A stretch of DNA of 29,797 bases from CBDUQN01 sp965369375 (lineage in GTDB: Bacteria; Krumholzibacteriota; Krumholzibacteriia; Krumholzibacteriales; Krumholzibacteriaceae), in assembly GCA_965369375.1 (NCBI GenBank), contig CBDUQN010000035.1, forward strand, positions 1-29,797, in the 5' to 3' direction. Shown one piece after another: positions 16,080 through 24,804 of the stretch. The stretch's first letter is position 1, and every line of letters begins with the position of its first letter. Made by a program: the position numbers and the translations under genes. The notes beneath the pieces were generated by a model that was not told where the DNA came from, did no database searches, and saw only the letters and a list, made by a program, of their open reading frames with translations.

Positions 16080-17765
16080 TCACAATTTGAGCCCCACACA
16101 GAGGCTCACTTCCACCGGCGATTTCGGTTCGATCGCAGACCGCCATGCGAAAAAGAACTTCCGTGCGGTCAGTGAAATCGATAGCACGCCCCTGCATCCA
16201 TCTCCCCTCACCGTCCGCCAGGGGTAGGAACCCTTGGGAGACGGTTCATAGTAGTAGAAGACAGCCTTGCCCGCGAGGGAGTGATACGCGGTGAAAAAAG
16301 CAATGATACTGACATGCCCGGCAAGGCTGCCCAGATGCACCGATGGTGAAATCTGATATCCGGCATAGCCGTTTCCACGGATGTAGCCGCCCGCAACCTT
16401 GAAACGAAACGTGGCGCCGCGATGATACATCATGTTCGTCTTGAGCGTATGCGAGGTTTTCACCGACTGAACTCCCTGGGCGGGGTAAGGAATCTCCACT
16501 CGGCTGCCGTAGCGTTTTGATGTCAGGTAAGCCTCGAGGTTGAATCCCCTCCATTTCCTCGCAATCCCTGCTCTCAGAACATCCCTCAGCAGCGAACCGC
16601 CCCCGCTGTATCGTATGTAACGGTCATAAGCGCCACGCACGGTGAGTGAGCGCCCAAAAGAGCGGCTCGCGACAAGTCCGATGCCCCTGCCCGCGCGACG
16701 GGTGCCCCCCTCGCTATGGGGTGATGCGCCGAACCGGTTGGGGAGACAGCCGGGAAACGAGTGGAGAATGATGCCCGCATCGATCCTCCTCGCGTTGTAT
16801 AAGACGGATGCGGTGACGGCGTTTCGCCGGGCACCGGCGATAAACTCGAAACCGCCCGCAATCAATCCGGCCTTCCACCTTCCATCGAAAGAAGCGAGAC
16901 TTCCGCGGCGGGGGTCATGGTATGCGGTTGAGCCGATCGAGCAGAACCCGAGATCGATTTCGATACGGCCTCCACCGACAAACCGCGCATCGAGCGCGCA
17001 TCCACCGGTGGAGAAAGACCGCGGACGACCGGCGAAAAAAAGCGTTCGCAAGGATCCTTTCCACACCTCGCCGGCACACCCCCTCAGCGAGGTTCCGTAA
17101 AAAGAGGTTCGCGCCGCCATCCACCGGTAACCCCTCAGCGGGTATCCTCCTGAAAAGGGGTAGTCATTGTGATAGCTGCTGAACGCGAGGCCCATCGCGA
17201 AATCCGGCATGAAATCGCCCCCGTGGAGCCGCACCGAGCCTGAAAATAACCGTTTCGACGCATAGAATGACGAATAGCGTCTCTCCCCCGCCATACGGGC
17301 GCGCAGGAGGATCTTGAAGCCGTCCCCGAGCAGTGAGAAGTACCCGTCGTAACGGGCGTGCTCCGCGGCGCCCACCCCCCTGGCATTCACCCTCACCTTG
17401 TATCTGGTTGCCTTCCTGGCCGGTAAGATCAGATAACCGGCGTGCCGGTAGATACCCTCCCGCTCGGGTGGCGAGAGATGATCGAGCCACGAGACGCCCG
17501 GCCGGCGTTTCCCTCTCGCGCGAATCACCGCATCGGCGAGCTCCCTCGAAAATCCCGGTATGGAAAGGAGCTCTTCAATCCCCGCTTTGCGCGGATCGAC
17601 AGGATCATCCCTGAGCCTCTCGATACTCTCGAATTCCTCCCTCGACATCTCGTAAGCGCCGATTCCGGAGTCCCCGTCCCCGCTCCCTTCAACGAGCATC
17701 TCCGAGCTCGAGGCGGCGCACGATACCGCCAACGGCACCAGCAACATAAGCGCATGCCAACTCAT
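16080..17765 (-). CDS. Exported helix-hairpin-helix plus beta-barrel outer-membrane protein
   Basis: This 561-residue protein begins with a signal peptide (MSWHALMLLVPLAVSCAASS). A short acidic region and a ComEA-like helix-hairpin-helix (about residues 55-90: DPRKAGIEELLSIPGF, ELADAVIRARGKRRPG) follow. The remaining 430 residues are alternating short strands rich in Gly, Tyr, Phe, Ser and Arg, typical of an outer-membrane beta-barrel, ending in VSLCVGLKL. HhH domains usually bind DNA backbone, so a periplasmic HhH attached to a barrel hints at DNA handling at the surface, but this is inference. The ATG at 17765 overlaps the upstream stop as ATGA and gives the best spacing from GGGAGGG. It is translationally coupled to the small barrel gene upstream. 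Confidence 0.8.
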   Translation of the reverse strand: MSWHALMLLVPLAVSCAASSSEMLVEGSGDGDSGIGAYEMSREEFESIERLRDDPVDPRKAGIEELLSIPGFSRELADAVIRARGKRRPGVSWLDHLSPPEREGIYRHAGYLILPARKATRYKVRVNARGVGAAEHARYDGYFSLLGDGFKILLRARMAGERRYSSFYASKRLFSGSVRLHGGDFMPDFAMGLAFSSYHNDYPFSGGYPLRGYRWMAARTSFYGTSLRGCAGEVWKGSLRTLFFAGRPRSFSTGGCALDARFVGGGRIEIDLGFCSIGSTAYHDPRRGSLASFDGRWKAGLIAGGFEFIAGARRNAVTASVLYNARRIDAGIILHSFPGCLPNRFGASPHSEGGTRRAGRGIGLVASRSFGRSLTVRGAYDRYIRYSGGGSLLRDVLRAGIARKWRGFNLEAYLTSKRYGSRVEIPYPAQGVQSVKTSHTLKTNMMYHRGATFRFKVAGGYIRGNGYAGYQISPSVHLGSLAGHVSIIAFFTAYHSLAGKAVFYYYEPSPKGSYPWRTVRGDGCRGVLSISLTARKFFFAWRSAIEPKSPVEVSLCVGLKL

Positions 17766-18565
17766 CGCACCCACACCCTCCCGATACTGAGAGAATACGT
17801 CCTTTCGAGAACAACATGACTGTTCACCGATATCCCGATGAGGAAATCGCTGAACCTTATCAATACACCTCCCGATATCTCGTCGCAGCCCGTCCGGTAG
17901 CCGGTAACGAGGATCAATCGGCGACCGAGCTCTATCTCAGCGCCGACACGAACATCACGCCGAAGCCGGTCCGATGAAACATGATTGATGATCAGCGCGA
18001 GAGCGTCGAGACGCAGGGATACCATCACGATGGTGCGCGACGCTCTCCACGAATCTCGATCGGTGAGCGTCGCACCGAATCCTATATCGAGATTGCCCGA
18101 ACAACGCAGCGAGGCGCCGATCGACAGATCGCGTGACAGTGACGCGGAATAGCCGCTGACACGGCGGCGACGCAGGGCGGGCCGAATCTCGAAGAGCAGC
18201 CTTCTTCTCATTACGCGTGCACCGAGATCCAGCGAGAGCCGGTCCTCGCGATAGAGCGGGTGATGCACGAGAGCCCAGCCAGCCCACACGGCGGAGACGC
18301 GGGAATGGAAACCGATCCGTGCTTCGGAAGTGATGAGGCCGTCGATACCGAACGGGTTCGACAGTGAAGAGATGAATCCGAAAAACGTCCTCTCCCTGAG
18401 GTTGTATCTGATATCGATGCGCTCCGCCGGAAAAACCGCTCCACCCCGCGCGCTGATCCACGCCGCTGACTCCAATTCCGGGTATGCCCCGAGGGGAGCC
18501 GGGGAACAGGCGGCGATAGTGAGAAAAACTAGTAAGAATCCCCCGATCCTACAACGGCGATGCAA
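17762..18565 (-). CDS. Predicted outer-membrane beta-barrel or surface protein (unknown family)
   Basis: The protein has 267 residues and I do not recognise its family. A hydrophobic export signal (RIGGFLLVFLTIAACSPAPLGAYP) is followed by strand-rich sequence with alternating hydrophobic and polar residues and many arginines. Features include SARGGAVFPAERIDIRY near the mature start and a terminal YSLSIGRVWVR. The profile recalls PorV/PorQ-type barrels, but I see no family signature. IAAC could serve as a lipobox. The frame extends to 18676; the TTG at 18565 was chosen because GGAGGG lies seven bases upstream and the resulting N-terminus is a normal signal peptide. It overlaps the LTD gene by 37 bp and the HhH gene by 4 bp. 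Confidence 0.72.
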   Translation of the reverse strand: MHRRCRIGGFLLVFLTIAACSPAPLGAYPELESAAWISARGGAVFPAERIDIRYNLRERTFFGFISSLSNPFGIDGLITSEARIGFHSRVSAVWAGWALVHHPLYREDRLSLDLGARVMRRRLLFEIRPALRRRRVSGYSASLSRDLSIGASLRCSGNLDIGFGATLTDRDSWRASRTIVMVSLRLDALALIINHVSSDRLRRDVRVGAEIELGRRLILVTGYRTGCDEISGGVLIRFSDFLIGISVNSHVVLERTYSLSIGRVWVR

Positions 18566-20277
18566 TCCCTTTCCCTCCTGCACACCACACCTCCCTGCAC
18601 CGAGAATTCCACGCTGCAGATATAGAGCCCCGTTGACACAATTCTCCCGCTCCAATCGCGTCCGTCCCAACGGCACGAGAATATGCGGGCGCCCCCCTCT
18701 TCGCCGAATATATGAGCGATCTCGTATCCCTCGAGTGAGAATATTCTCACAGAGATCCCGTGCTCCCCCTGCCGAAGCGATCCGGTGATGACTACCTCCC
18801 GGTCATTCAAAGGGCAAAAGGGATTCGGATCGAATTCGAGTCCCCCACGCGCGCTGAGATGGACCGTGCGCGTGGAGTTCTCCGACCCGGGCGTTGCTCC
18901 CGCAGCCAGCGCGCACCGGTGCCAGATCGTGCCCGGCGCCGAGCTGCAGGCAAGCTCGGAAAACCGCTCGATCGACCTCCCCCGCTCTTCACCCATCATG
19001 TCGTGATACTCGACCAATTCGACGGGCATCCCCGTATTCCCATACAGCGTTACCGACTCCGCCATCCCCACCCCTGCTCCGTCATTTAATACGGGCCATC
19101 CTCCTACGACGTCAATAACCTGCGCAGTGCAGTCGGCATACCGTTCCCTGAAAATCCCGGGATACTGGGCAATGATAAGAAATTCACCGGTATCGATCGT
19201 GCGATCGCCCTCGGCAATCGTCCTCCGGGACCCGGCGGCATCCTCGATCGACCATCCGTTCAGATTGATCTGCTCGATGCCGGTGTTCAGCACCTCTATC
19301 CACTCACTCCCCCCTTTGGCTGGGCGATACATTATTTCGTTGATAATTATCGAGCCGGGTGAAGTGTTGAGCGTCACCGATATGGTGTCATTCGAGGGAT
19401 TCTCATCGGTTGATGAGGCCAAGGCGGCCAGAAAATCCGCCCGGCGCTCATCCGGCGCCTGCAGGCGCAGATCGAACGTCGCTTCGCAACCGGTGTCGAG
19501 CTCGAGGATCGCCTCTGCGCGCTCACTGCAGGATACGCCCCCGCACGAAACCGACACGGCCGTTACGGCTACAGGACCGCTGAAACGTTCCAATCCGACA
19601 TTCCTCAGCAGAACGGGGAATACAAAGAGCGATCCCCTGCATGGCAGTAACGTTTCATGGAGCAGGGAAATTTGAAGATCTTTGGTATGGAAGTTTCTCC
19701 CGCCCGGTGAGGGAACCGACGGCGTGAAATCTGCTCTGTTGTCATCGGTGTCACGGCCGTCGGGTTTTCTTGAAAGGCTCTCCCCCGCTTCGACGTCACC
19801 GGCCGGTTCTGCTTCGTATAGATCCGCTAAAACAAGATCACCATATCCGATGAGGTCGACGATACCGTTCGGACCGACGAGCCTCACGGCGTCGGGACCA
19901 TTCTCGAGAGACCCCGTCAACATGAAGCGGGGATCAGTGAGACGCTCGCCGCCGGCGACGAGCGCGACGCCGCCGGGTTCGATCGTGACACCGTCCGGAG
20001 CCTGCCATACGATGCGGACCTTCCCCGTTCGTCCGTCCAGAAACTCGAGACGGAGACCGGAAACGTCCCGCTCGATCGCGTCCGGATTGTACAGTTCGAT
20101 AAACTCCCAGCCGTTATCACGGCCGGGATGATCGTAGTAAATTTCGTTGATGACGATTGCGGCGCGGGCATCGATAGCCGCCTGCATGGAAAGCAGGACG
20201 ATCGCCACTGCGAGCACCCGATGTTGTAAGAAATCGAAAGCAGGAAAGGGCATCATGATTATCCGCCACAGCATCAT
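18529..20277 (-). CDS. Exported lamin-tail-domain protein with FlgD-like C-terminal domain
   Basis: This 582-residue protein has a signal peptide ending near residue 39 (QAAIDARA). A first LTD follows (about 40-195, starting VINEIYYDHPGRDNGWEFIELYN), then a CARDB-like strand-rich linker (about 200-304), a second LTD (about 308-465, IINEIMYRPAKGGSEWIEVLN) and a FlgD-like Ig domain (about 480-575, with WDGRDWSGRIVSTGLYICSVEF). LTDs in bacterial exported proteins are taken as adhesion or anchoring modules; FlgD-like ends are common on secreted FCB-group proteins. The ATG at 20277 is the longest start; ATG 20256 or 20253 would shorten the pre-signal leader, and no site has a clear Shine-Dalgarno sequence. 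It heads the envelope operon. Confidence 0.85.
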   Translation of the reverse strand: MMLWRIIMMPFPAFDFLQHRVLAVAIVLLSMQAAIDARAAIVINEIYYDHPGRDNGWEFIELYNPDAIERDVSGLRLEFLDGRTGKVRIVWQAPDGVTIEPGGVALVAGGERLTDPRFMLTGSLENGPDAVRLVGPNGIVDLIGYGDLVLADLYEAEPAGDVEAGESLSRKPDGRDTDDNRADFTPSVPSPGGRNFHTKDLQISLLHETLLPCRGSLFVFPVLLRNVGLERFSGPVAVTAVSVSCGGVSCSERAEAILELDTGCEATFDLRLQAPDERRADFLAALASSTDENPSNDTISVTLNTSPGSIIINEIMYRPAKGGSEWIEVLNTGIEQINLNGWSIEDAAGSRRTIAEGDRTIDTGEFLIIAQYPGIFRERYADCTAQVIDVVGGWPVLNDGAGVGMAESVTLYGNTGMPVELVEYHDMMGEERGRSIERFSELACSSAPGTIWHRCALAAGATPGSENSTRTVHLSARGGLEFDPNPFCPLNDREVVITGSLRQGEHGISVRIFSLEGYEIAHIFGEEGGARIFSCRWDGRDWSGRIVSTGLYICSVEFSVQGGVVCRRERDCIAVVGSGDSY

Positions 20278-20300
20278 CCACCACCCAGCATGATTACCGC

Positions 20301-20330
20301 ATTCTACAGCTTTTCAGGTCTCCGTGACAA
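20301..20330 (-). promoter_or_regulatory. Promoter of the LTD-barrel-HhH operon
   Basis: TTGTCA (20330-20325, 5 of 6) and TAGAAT (20306-20301, 5 of 6) on the minus strand are 18 bp apart. Predicted transcription starts near 20294, only about 17 nt before the ATG at 20277. The short leader would fit use of a downstream ATG or near-leaderless initiation. Confidence 0.6.
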
Positions 20331-20367
20331 GAGAAAAATCCTTCTAGACATTCCCCGGCTTTTCAGG
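20309..20367. repeat. 10-bp direct repeat flanking the LTD-operon promoter
   Basis: GCTTTTCAGG occurs at 20309-20318, inside the promoter spacer, and at 20358-20367, 49 bp further upstream. The upstream copy lies in the loop of a small TTCCCC/GGGGAA inverted repeat (20351-20356 and 20366-20371). The pair could be a two-site operator, or chance. The 20278-20421 gap contains no gene that I can support. Confidence 0.35.
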
Positions 20368-20421
20368 GGAAAGCAAACAGCCTCCCCCCTGCGTTGTGTC
20401 CGTCCTTGCCGGAACACAAGC

Positions 20422-22590
20422 TCAGACGAGCCCCCAGGCCTTGCGCATGATCCACTCAGCGGCGAAACAAGCCATGATACACAAAAAGAGAAGCGGGCCT
20501 TCCCTGAGCGCCTGCACCTCCTTCGTTATCAGCTCATCCTCTTGAAGATCCAATCTATCGAGGATCTTCGCAAGCTCTCCGGCGCCGAGCACTTCACCGC
20601 CGGAACCGGCCGCCAGTTCCCTCAAGAATGCAATGTCGCTCGCTGTTTTCAGGAATTCGACCGAGACGGGAAGAATGGAAAACTCGGTTTCGCTGGTAAC
20701 GCCGCTCCCGGAATCCTGCAGCTCCTGCGCTACTACCTTGTATTCTCCCGGTGGCAGCGGATCGAGGACCGTTCTAAAAACCGATTCCCTCCCCGAATCG
20801 GGCTGGAAGAGAAAGGTGCGAACCGGGGCATCATCCTCGCCGCCGAGCAGAAAAACTTCGCCGCGCACTCCGTCGGGGCGTCTCTTTCCCTGCAGGTATA
20901 CCGCAAGAGATATCCGGTCTCCGGCATGGTAGACCGTCCTGTCCGCTTCGAGATCAAGCGGCGGCGCATCGATTCCCTCCGCTAAATACTGTATCAGTCC
21001 CCCAAGAAACGCATCATACATGGCGCCGCCCTGATGACCGGCAAGTTTCCATCGCCACAGGGGAAAGCCCATGACGATCGCAGACACCCCCGCACCGTAC
21101 CGTGTCACCGCAACGAACGGTTGCGGACCGCCCGAGCTCTCCATGATCAAAGGCACGGTGGCGCCGGCTGTTATCTCAAGTCCCGAATACTGTGCGAGCA
21201 GGGGAGGAAGAAGATCGATGTTGCCTTCTTCTGCAAGAATCGCTGCAAGTCGGTTCCATCCCATACCGTCGGCGATCAGAACCGCATATTCTCCGGTCAG
21301 CATCCGCGGGCGGCCGGTTAATTTCACCGGCAGCAGGCCTTCGATAAGCATCATCGACTGCCGCCGTACGGCTGGTGATTTCTCATCCATGAGAAGCAAT
21401 AAACCGCCACCGCCACGGACATATTCCTCGAGAACGTTCACCCTCGCTTGATCGATCAGAATTTTCGTGTCATCGGAAAAGACAATGAGATCGTAAGACT
21501 CGAGATCCTTCGCCGAGGCCGGGAAATCCCACGAATTCCGATCGCCCAGCCTGAAATGTCCCAGCGCCGGCAGCCATGAAATCGCTTCCATTTCAAATCG
21601 ATCCGATCCGGCTGCAAGATCACGTAGAAAGGTCGTATTCCAGTCCGCATGTTGATCTACATAGAGAAACCTGAGCTTGTCCTTGCGCACGGTTACCCGG
21701 ATTGTCTCTGTGTTGTTTTCCTTTCTCTCTTCCAGCTGCCCCGTCACCACCTCAATTGTCAGGCCGTACTCGCCCGGGTTCTCCGGTTTGAATTCGAAAG
21801 CCGCCTCAAATGCTACGTTGCTTCCCTGAACGGTCCGTGCCACCTCGTCAATGACTTCTCCGTTCAAAACGAGCCGCACAACCATTCCGGTCCCCTCGAA
21901 GCCGATAGCCTTGACAACGGCCCTGATTTCCTCCTTCGTCCCCACGTAGACCGTTCTATCGTAGAATACCTCTTCGATCGAAACATCGGCACGCTCCACG
22001 GTATCACCGAATTGAACGGCATAGACGGGCACCGACAGGGGGACTTGCAACGAGACCACACCCCGCGTAATCCTGCCGTCCGTGAGAAGAACCACGGCGC
22101 CGACATTCTCTGAGCGATACCTCCTTTGCGCTTCATGAATCGCCCGCAGAATATCGGTCCCTTCACCGGTCGCCGCCAGGCCGCTGTCGGCCGGCGTCAT
22201 CAATTCACTGGAAAATGGTATAATCTCTACACGTGAATCGGAACCTCTGCGTATCGCATCGGTGAGAATACGAAGCCCGGCGCGGGCGTCTTCGAACCGG
22301 CTCCTTCCTGTGTGATCCTTTACCGACATGCTCTTTGATATGTCCAACAGAACGAGAACGAGCGGCGCCCTCGACTCCCGCCTCATAGATATTATGGAAG
22401 GATTGAGAATAAAGAGAACGACCAATGAGAAGGCGCAGATCCTCGTCAGGGCGAGCAGTACTTTTTTACCTCGTGATAGCGCCGGATATGTGCGCCGGTA
22501 TAGATAGAGAGAGAGGAAGACAAGTAAGGGAATAAGAACGATCTTCCAGAGTTGAACGTCGAAAATGATTCTCTCACCGATTAACTGCAA
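20422..22590 (-). CDS. Membrane-anchored VWA-domain protein with amidotransferase-like region
   Basis: This 722-residue protein has two membrane segments at about residues 12-31 and 44-62. A von Willebrand A domain (about 76-215) carries a complete MIDAS site: DISKS at 83-87, Thr 145 in GEGTD and Asp 171 in LLTDG. Ig-like strands (about 225-310), a Rossmann-like region resembling class I glutamine amidotransferase folds (about 315-540, without an evident catalytic triad), an Ig-like segment and a C-terminal membrane segment (about 700-718) follow. Such proteins often sit with MoxR ATPases and DUF58 genes, absent here. The TTG at 22590 has GGAGGG five bases upstream. It starts 146 bp after the STAS gene and may share its transcript. 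Confidence 0.85.
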   Translation of the reverse strand: MQLIGERIIFDVQLWKIVLIPLLVFLSLYLYRRTYPALSRGKKVLLALTRICAFSLVVLFILNPSIISMRRESRAPLVLVLLDISKSMSVKDHTGRSRFEDARAGLRILTDAIRRGSDSRVEIIPFSSELMTPADSGLAATGEGTDILRAIHEAQRRYRSENVGAVVLLTDGRITRGVVSLQVPLSVPVYAVQFGDTVERADVSIEEVFYDRTVYVGTKEEIRAVVKAIGFEGTGMVVRLVLNGEVIDEVARTVQGSNVAFEAAFEFKPENPGEYGLTIEVVTGQLEERKENNTETIRVTVRKDKLRFLYVDQHADWNTTFLRDLAAGSDRFEMEAISWLPALGHFRLGDRNSWDFPASAKDLESYDLIVFSDDTKILIDQARVNVLEEYVRGGGGLLLLMDEKSPAVRRQSMMLIEGLLPVKLTGRPRMLTGEYAVLIADGMGWNRLAAILAEEGNIDLLPPLLAQYSGLEITAGATVPLIMESSGGPQPFVAVTRYGAGVSAIVMGFPLWRWKLAGHQGGAMYDAFLGGLIQYLAEGIDAPPLDLEADRTVYHAGDRISLAVYLQGKRRPDGVRGEVFLLGGEDDAPVRTFLFQPDSGRESVFRTVLDPLPPGEYKVVAQELQDSGSGVTSETEFSILPVSVEFLKTASDIAFLRELAAGSGGEVLGAGELAKILDRLDLQEDELITKEVQALREGPLLFLCIMACFAAEWIMRKAWGLV

Positions 22591-22736
22591 TCCGGCCCTC
22601 CATACAAAATCAACGCTCCAGTGTAAAGGAGGATCGCGATGAGTTCAAGCTGTTCGAGTGGATCGGAAACCGTCGTGCACCGATTGACGTCGGCCGGATG
22701 GAATGGCGCCCGCCCCCCGGGCTCACCACCGGAATG

Positions 22737-23183
22737 CTACGATTCTATCTTGGCATCGGACGCAGATTCGACTTCCACACCTTCTTCACCCGCACCGGTA
22801 CCGGAATTTGTGCCCTTCGCCCCCGGAGACTGGTCGAAGCTCCGCACCGCTTCATCTACGGAATCAAAGCACTCGAGGATAGTCTGAAATTCCAGGAGCT
22901 CAAAAACCTCATAGACGTCAGGCACCATCGACGCCAGTTTGAGGTCTCCACCATTCTCGCGGATGTTTTTTATCTCACTAATGAAAATACCCCACCCCGC
23001 GGAGCTTATGTAATTGACACCGCCGAGATCGATGACGACCTTGAAAGCTCCCTTCTTGAGCACCCGTTTCAGACTTTCCTCCAGTTCAGCCGATGTCGTA
23101 GTGTCTACGTACCCTCTGACCTTTATAACGGAGATCTCTGCATTTTCTTCGGGCCTCGAAAAGGAGATATTAATATCATCCAT
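22737..23183 (-). CDS. STAS-domain anti-sigma factor antagonist-like protein with acidic tail
   Basis: The protein has 148 residues: a single STAS domain (about residues 5-112), then a Gly/Ser/Glu-rich tail of about 35 residues ending DAKIES. The phosphorylation loop reads YISSAGWGIF; aligned to SpoIIAA, the second serine is the target (Ser58 there). STAS proteins switch partners with an RsbW-type kinase according to phosphorylation. The ATG at 23183 was chosen over an in-frame GTG at 23204 because GGGA lies just upstream of it. It follows another STAS gene by 30 bp. Likely partners are the ATPase and phosphatase domains of the 1396-residue protein in the same operon. Confidence 0.92.
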   Translation of the reverse strand: MDDINISFSRPEENAEISVIKVRGYVDTTTSAELEESLKRVLKKGAFKVVIDLGGVNYISSAGWGIFISEIKNIRENGGDLKLASMVPDVYEVFELLEFQTILECFDSVDEAVRSFDQSPGAKGTNSGTGAGEEGVEVESASDAKIES

Positions 23184-23213
23184 CCTGTTCCCTTTCTTTC
23201 CCACGCAACCGCA

Positions 23214-23582
23214 TTACGTTAATTTCTTATTTTTCTCTTTCTCAAACGCTTCGAGCGCTTCCTCCTTCGATCCGTATGGAGTCAGCAACGTATCGAACTC
23301 GAGAAGATCGAATACCTCTCTAACCGCGTGATGCATTCCGGCCAGCTTTATGTCACCGCCACGGTGCCTGATGCCCTTGATTTCACTCACGAATATTCCC
23401 CATCCGGCCGAGCTTATGTAGTCGATATCCTTGAGATCGACAACGACCCTGACCCGCGAATCGCTCAAGAGTTCCTTGAACTTATCCTCGAGGAACTGTG
23501 ATGTTCCGGAGTCGATGAGTCCGCGCAAGCTCATAACTACCACATCGTCGACAGACTCTTCTTGAATCAGCAGCTTATCCAT
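23214..23582 (-). CDS. STAS-domain anti-sigma factor antagonist-like protein
   Basis: This 122-residue, single-domain STAS protein is built like RsbV or SpoIIAA. Its loop YISSAGWGIFVSEIKGIR holds the expected phosphorylatable serine and is nearly identical to that of the next STAS gene, so the two are probably a tandem duplication. The free STAS proteins would act as diffusible versions of the STAS domains fused to the large sensor protein. The ATG has GAGGAG about nine bases upstream. The gap to the TPR gene upstream is 49 bp. Confidence 0.94.
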   Translation of the reverse strand: MDKLLIQEESVDDVVVMSLRGLIDSGTSQFLEDKFKELLSDSRVRVVVDLKDIDYISSAGWGIFVSEIKGIRHRGGDIKLAGMHHAVREVFDLLEFDTLLTPYGSKEEALEAFEKEKNKKLT

Positions 23583-23631
23583 GTATGCTATCTCCTCTAT
23601 TCTTTTCCGACATGCTATAAACTAGCAATCT

Positions 23632-24750
23632 TCAGTCCAATAGAGCCTTTAGGAGAATAAAAATTCCCTGCCTTTCGTTTTCTGTCAATCTCAGGTTTTT
23701 CTGCGCTTTCCTGTAATTCTTGTTTATCTCCAGAGCCTTGGTGAATAAACCTTGCGCCCTGTCCATGAATATCTTACATTTTACGGCATAAAGGATTCCG
23801 AGGCTGTTGAATCCATCCGCAAACGATGGATTCCTGTCGATTATCTCTGAGATTCGGTCTATGTACGCATCGATATCCAGCTCCTTGATACCGCCGCCAT
23901 TCTGAAGGAGATCGAGGTAGAGCTCCAGTACGATGTCCTCGATCCCGGTCCGATTCTGCCCTCCCTTGACGCTATCGAGTGTCTTGAATGACTCTTCGTA
24001 CTTGCGCTCCGCGAACTGAGCTTTGGCTTTTTCGAGCGTTTCGCTATTGAGGAACGGATTGAGTTGAAACGCCTTTTCGAGGTTTGTAGAGAAATTCTCA
24101 TCGAGATTCTTCGACAGCTCGTAATCCTCCTTGACCACCGAATTGAGGAGGCACGCCTTCGCCAGGTTGAGATACGGCTCGCCGTAGTAGAGATTCAGCC
24201 TCATCGCCCGCTTGAAGCATTCGATCGCCGATTTGCACATATTCTGCTTGAGATAGAACAATCCGAGCAGATTGTGCAGGTCCGGATACTCGGGGTTTAT
24301 GCTGATTCCCTTTTGTACGGCCTCAAAACCCTTGGTATGCTCTCCCATCTCGTAATACGCCTCTCCCATGATCATGTACGGCTTGGAACTCCGGTCTCCC
24401 TTTCGAATGGCGAGCTCCGCCTCCTGAATCGACTCCGTATGGAGATTCCTCCGGTAGAGAGCCTGCGCGAGCTTGAGATGCGGCGCCGGCGCATCGGCAT
24501 CCTTCACCCTGTCGCGAACGCAGAGCAACGAATGCAACTTGTCCTTGTTCCGAACATGGATCTCCTTGGTGAGGCTCTTCAGATCGTTCGAGGATGCCTT
24601 CTCATCGATCTCGTGAACGATGGTATCGAAGAGCTCCCCGTTCTTGAAAAAAGAACTCTGAATCTGCCTCTTCTGGGGCATGTAGCTGGTCTGGAGGAAG
24701 TAAACACGCCCGCCGTGATCCAGCTCTTCTCTCAATTCGAAACTATCCAC
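23632..24750 (-). CDS. TPR-repeat protein of the partner-switching operon
   Basis: The 372 residues include an N-terminal domain of about 85 residues that I do not recognise (RVYFLQTSYMPQKRQIQSSF, then FDTIVHEIDEK). TPR-like helical hairpins span about residues 88-240 (APHLKLAQALYRRN, YMIMGEAYYEMGEHTKGFEA, HNLLGLFYLKQNMCKSAIEC) and again at about 305-360 (FADGFNSLGILYAVKC). No signal peptide or membrane segment is seen, so it is cytosolic and probably a scaffold. The start is GTG with GGAAGG eight bases upstream. It lies between the ParA gene (54-bp gap) and the STAS genes, which suggests that it links the ATPase to the signalling proteins. Confidence 0.88.
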   Translation of the reverse strand: MDSFELREELDHGGRVYFLQTSYMPQKRQIQSSFFKNGELFDTIVHEIDEKASSNDLKSLTKEIHVRNKDKLHSLLCVRDRVKDADAPAPHLKLAQALYRRNLHTESIQEAELAIRKGDRSSKPYMIMGEAYYEMGEHTKGFEAVQKGISINPEYPDLHNLLGLFYLKQNMCKSAIECFKRAMRLNLYYGEPYLNLAKACLLNSVVKEDYELSKNLDENFSTNLEKAFQLNPFLNSETLEKAKAQFAERKYEESFKTLDSVKGGQNRTGIEDIVLELYLDLLQNGGGIKELDIDAYIDRISEIIDRNPSFADGFNSLGILYAVKCKIFMDRAQGLFTKALEINKNYRKAQKNLRLTENERQGIFILLKALLD

Positions 24751-24804
24751 TGCATCCGCCTTCCAACGGCACTGATAATATCACAGACGGTACGGCGCTG
24801 GCAA

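Noticed and set aside
22639..22887. Plus-strand frame of 82 codons with a good AAAGGAGG site before its ATG
   Set aside because: Most of it is antisense to the STAS gene, its composition is low-complexity (Ser/Pro), and it has no recognisable motif. The ribosome-site match is probably chance, though it is the best plus-strand candidate in the window.
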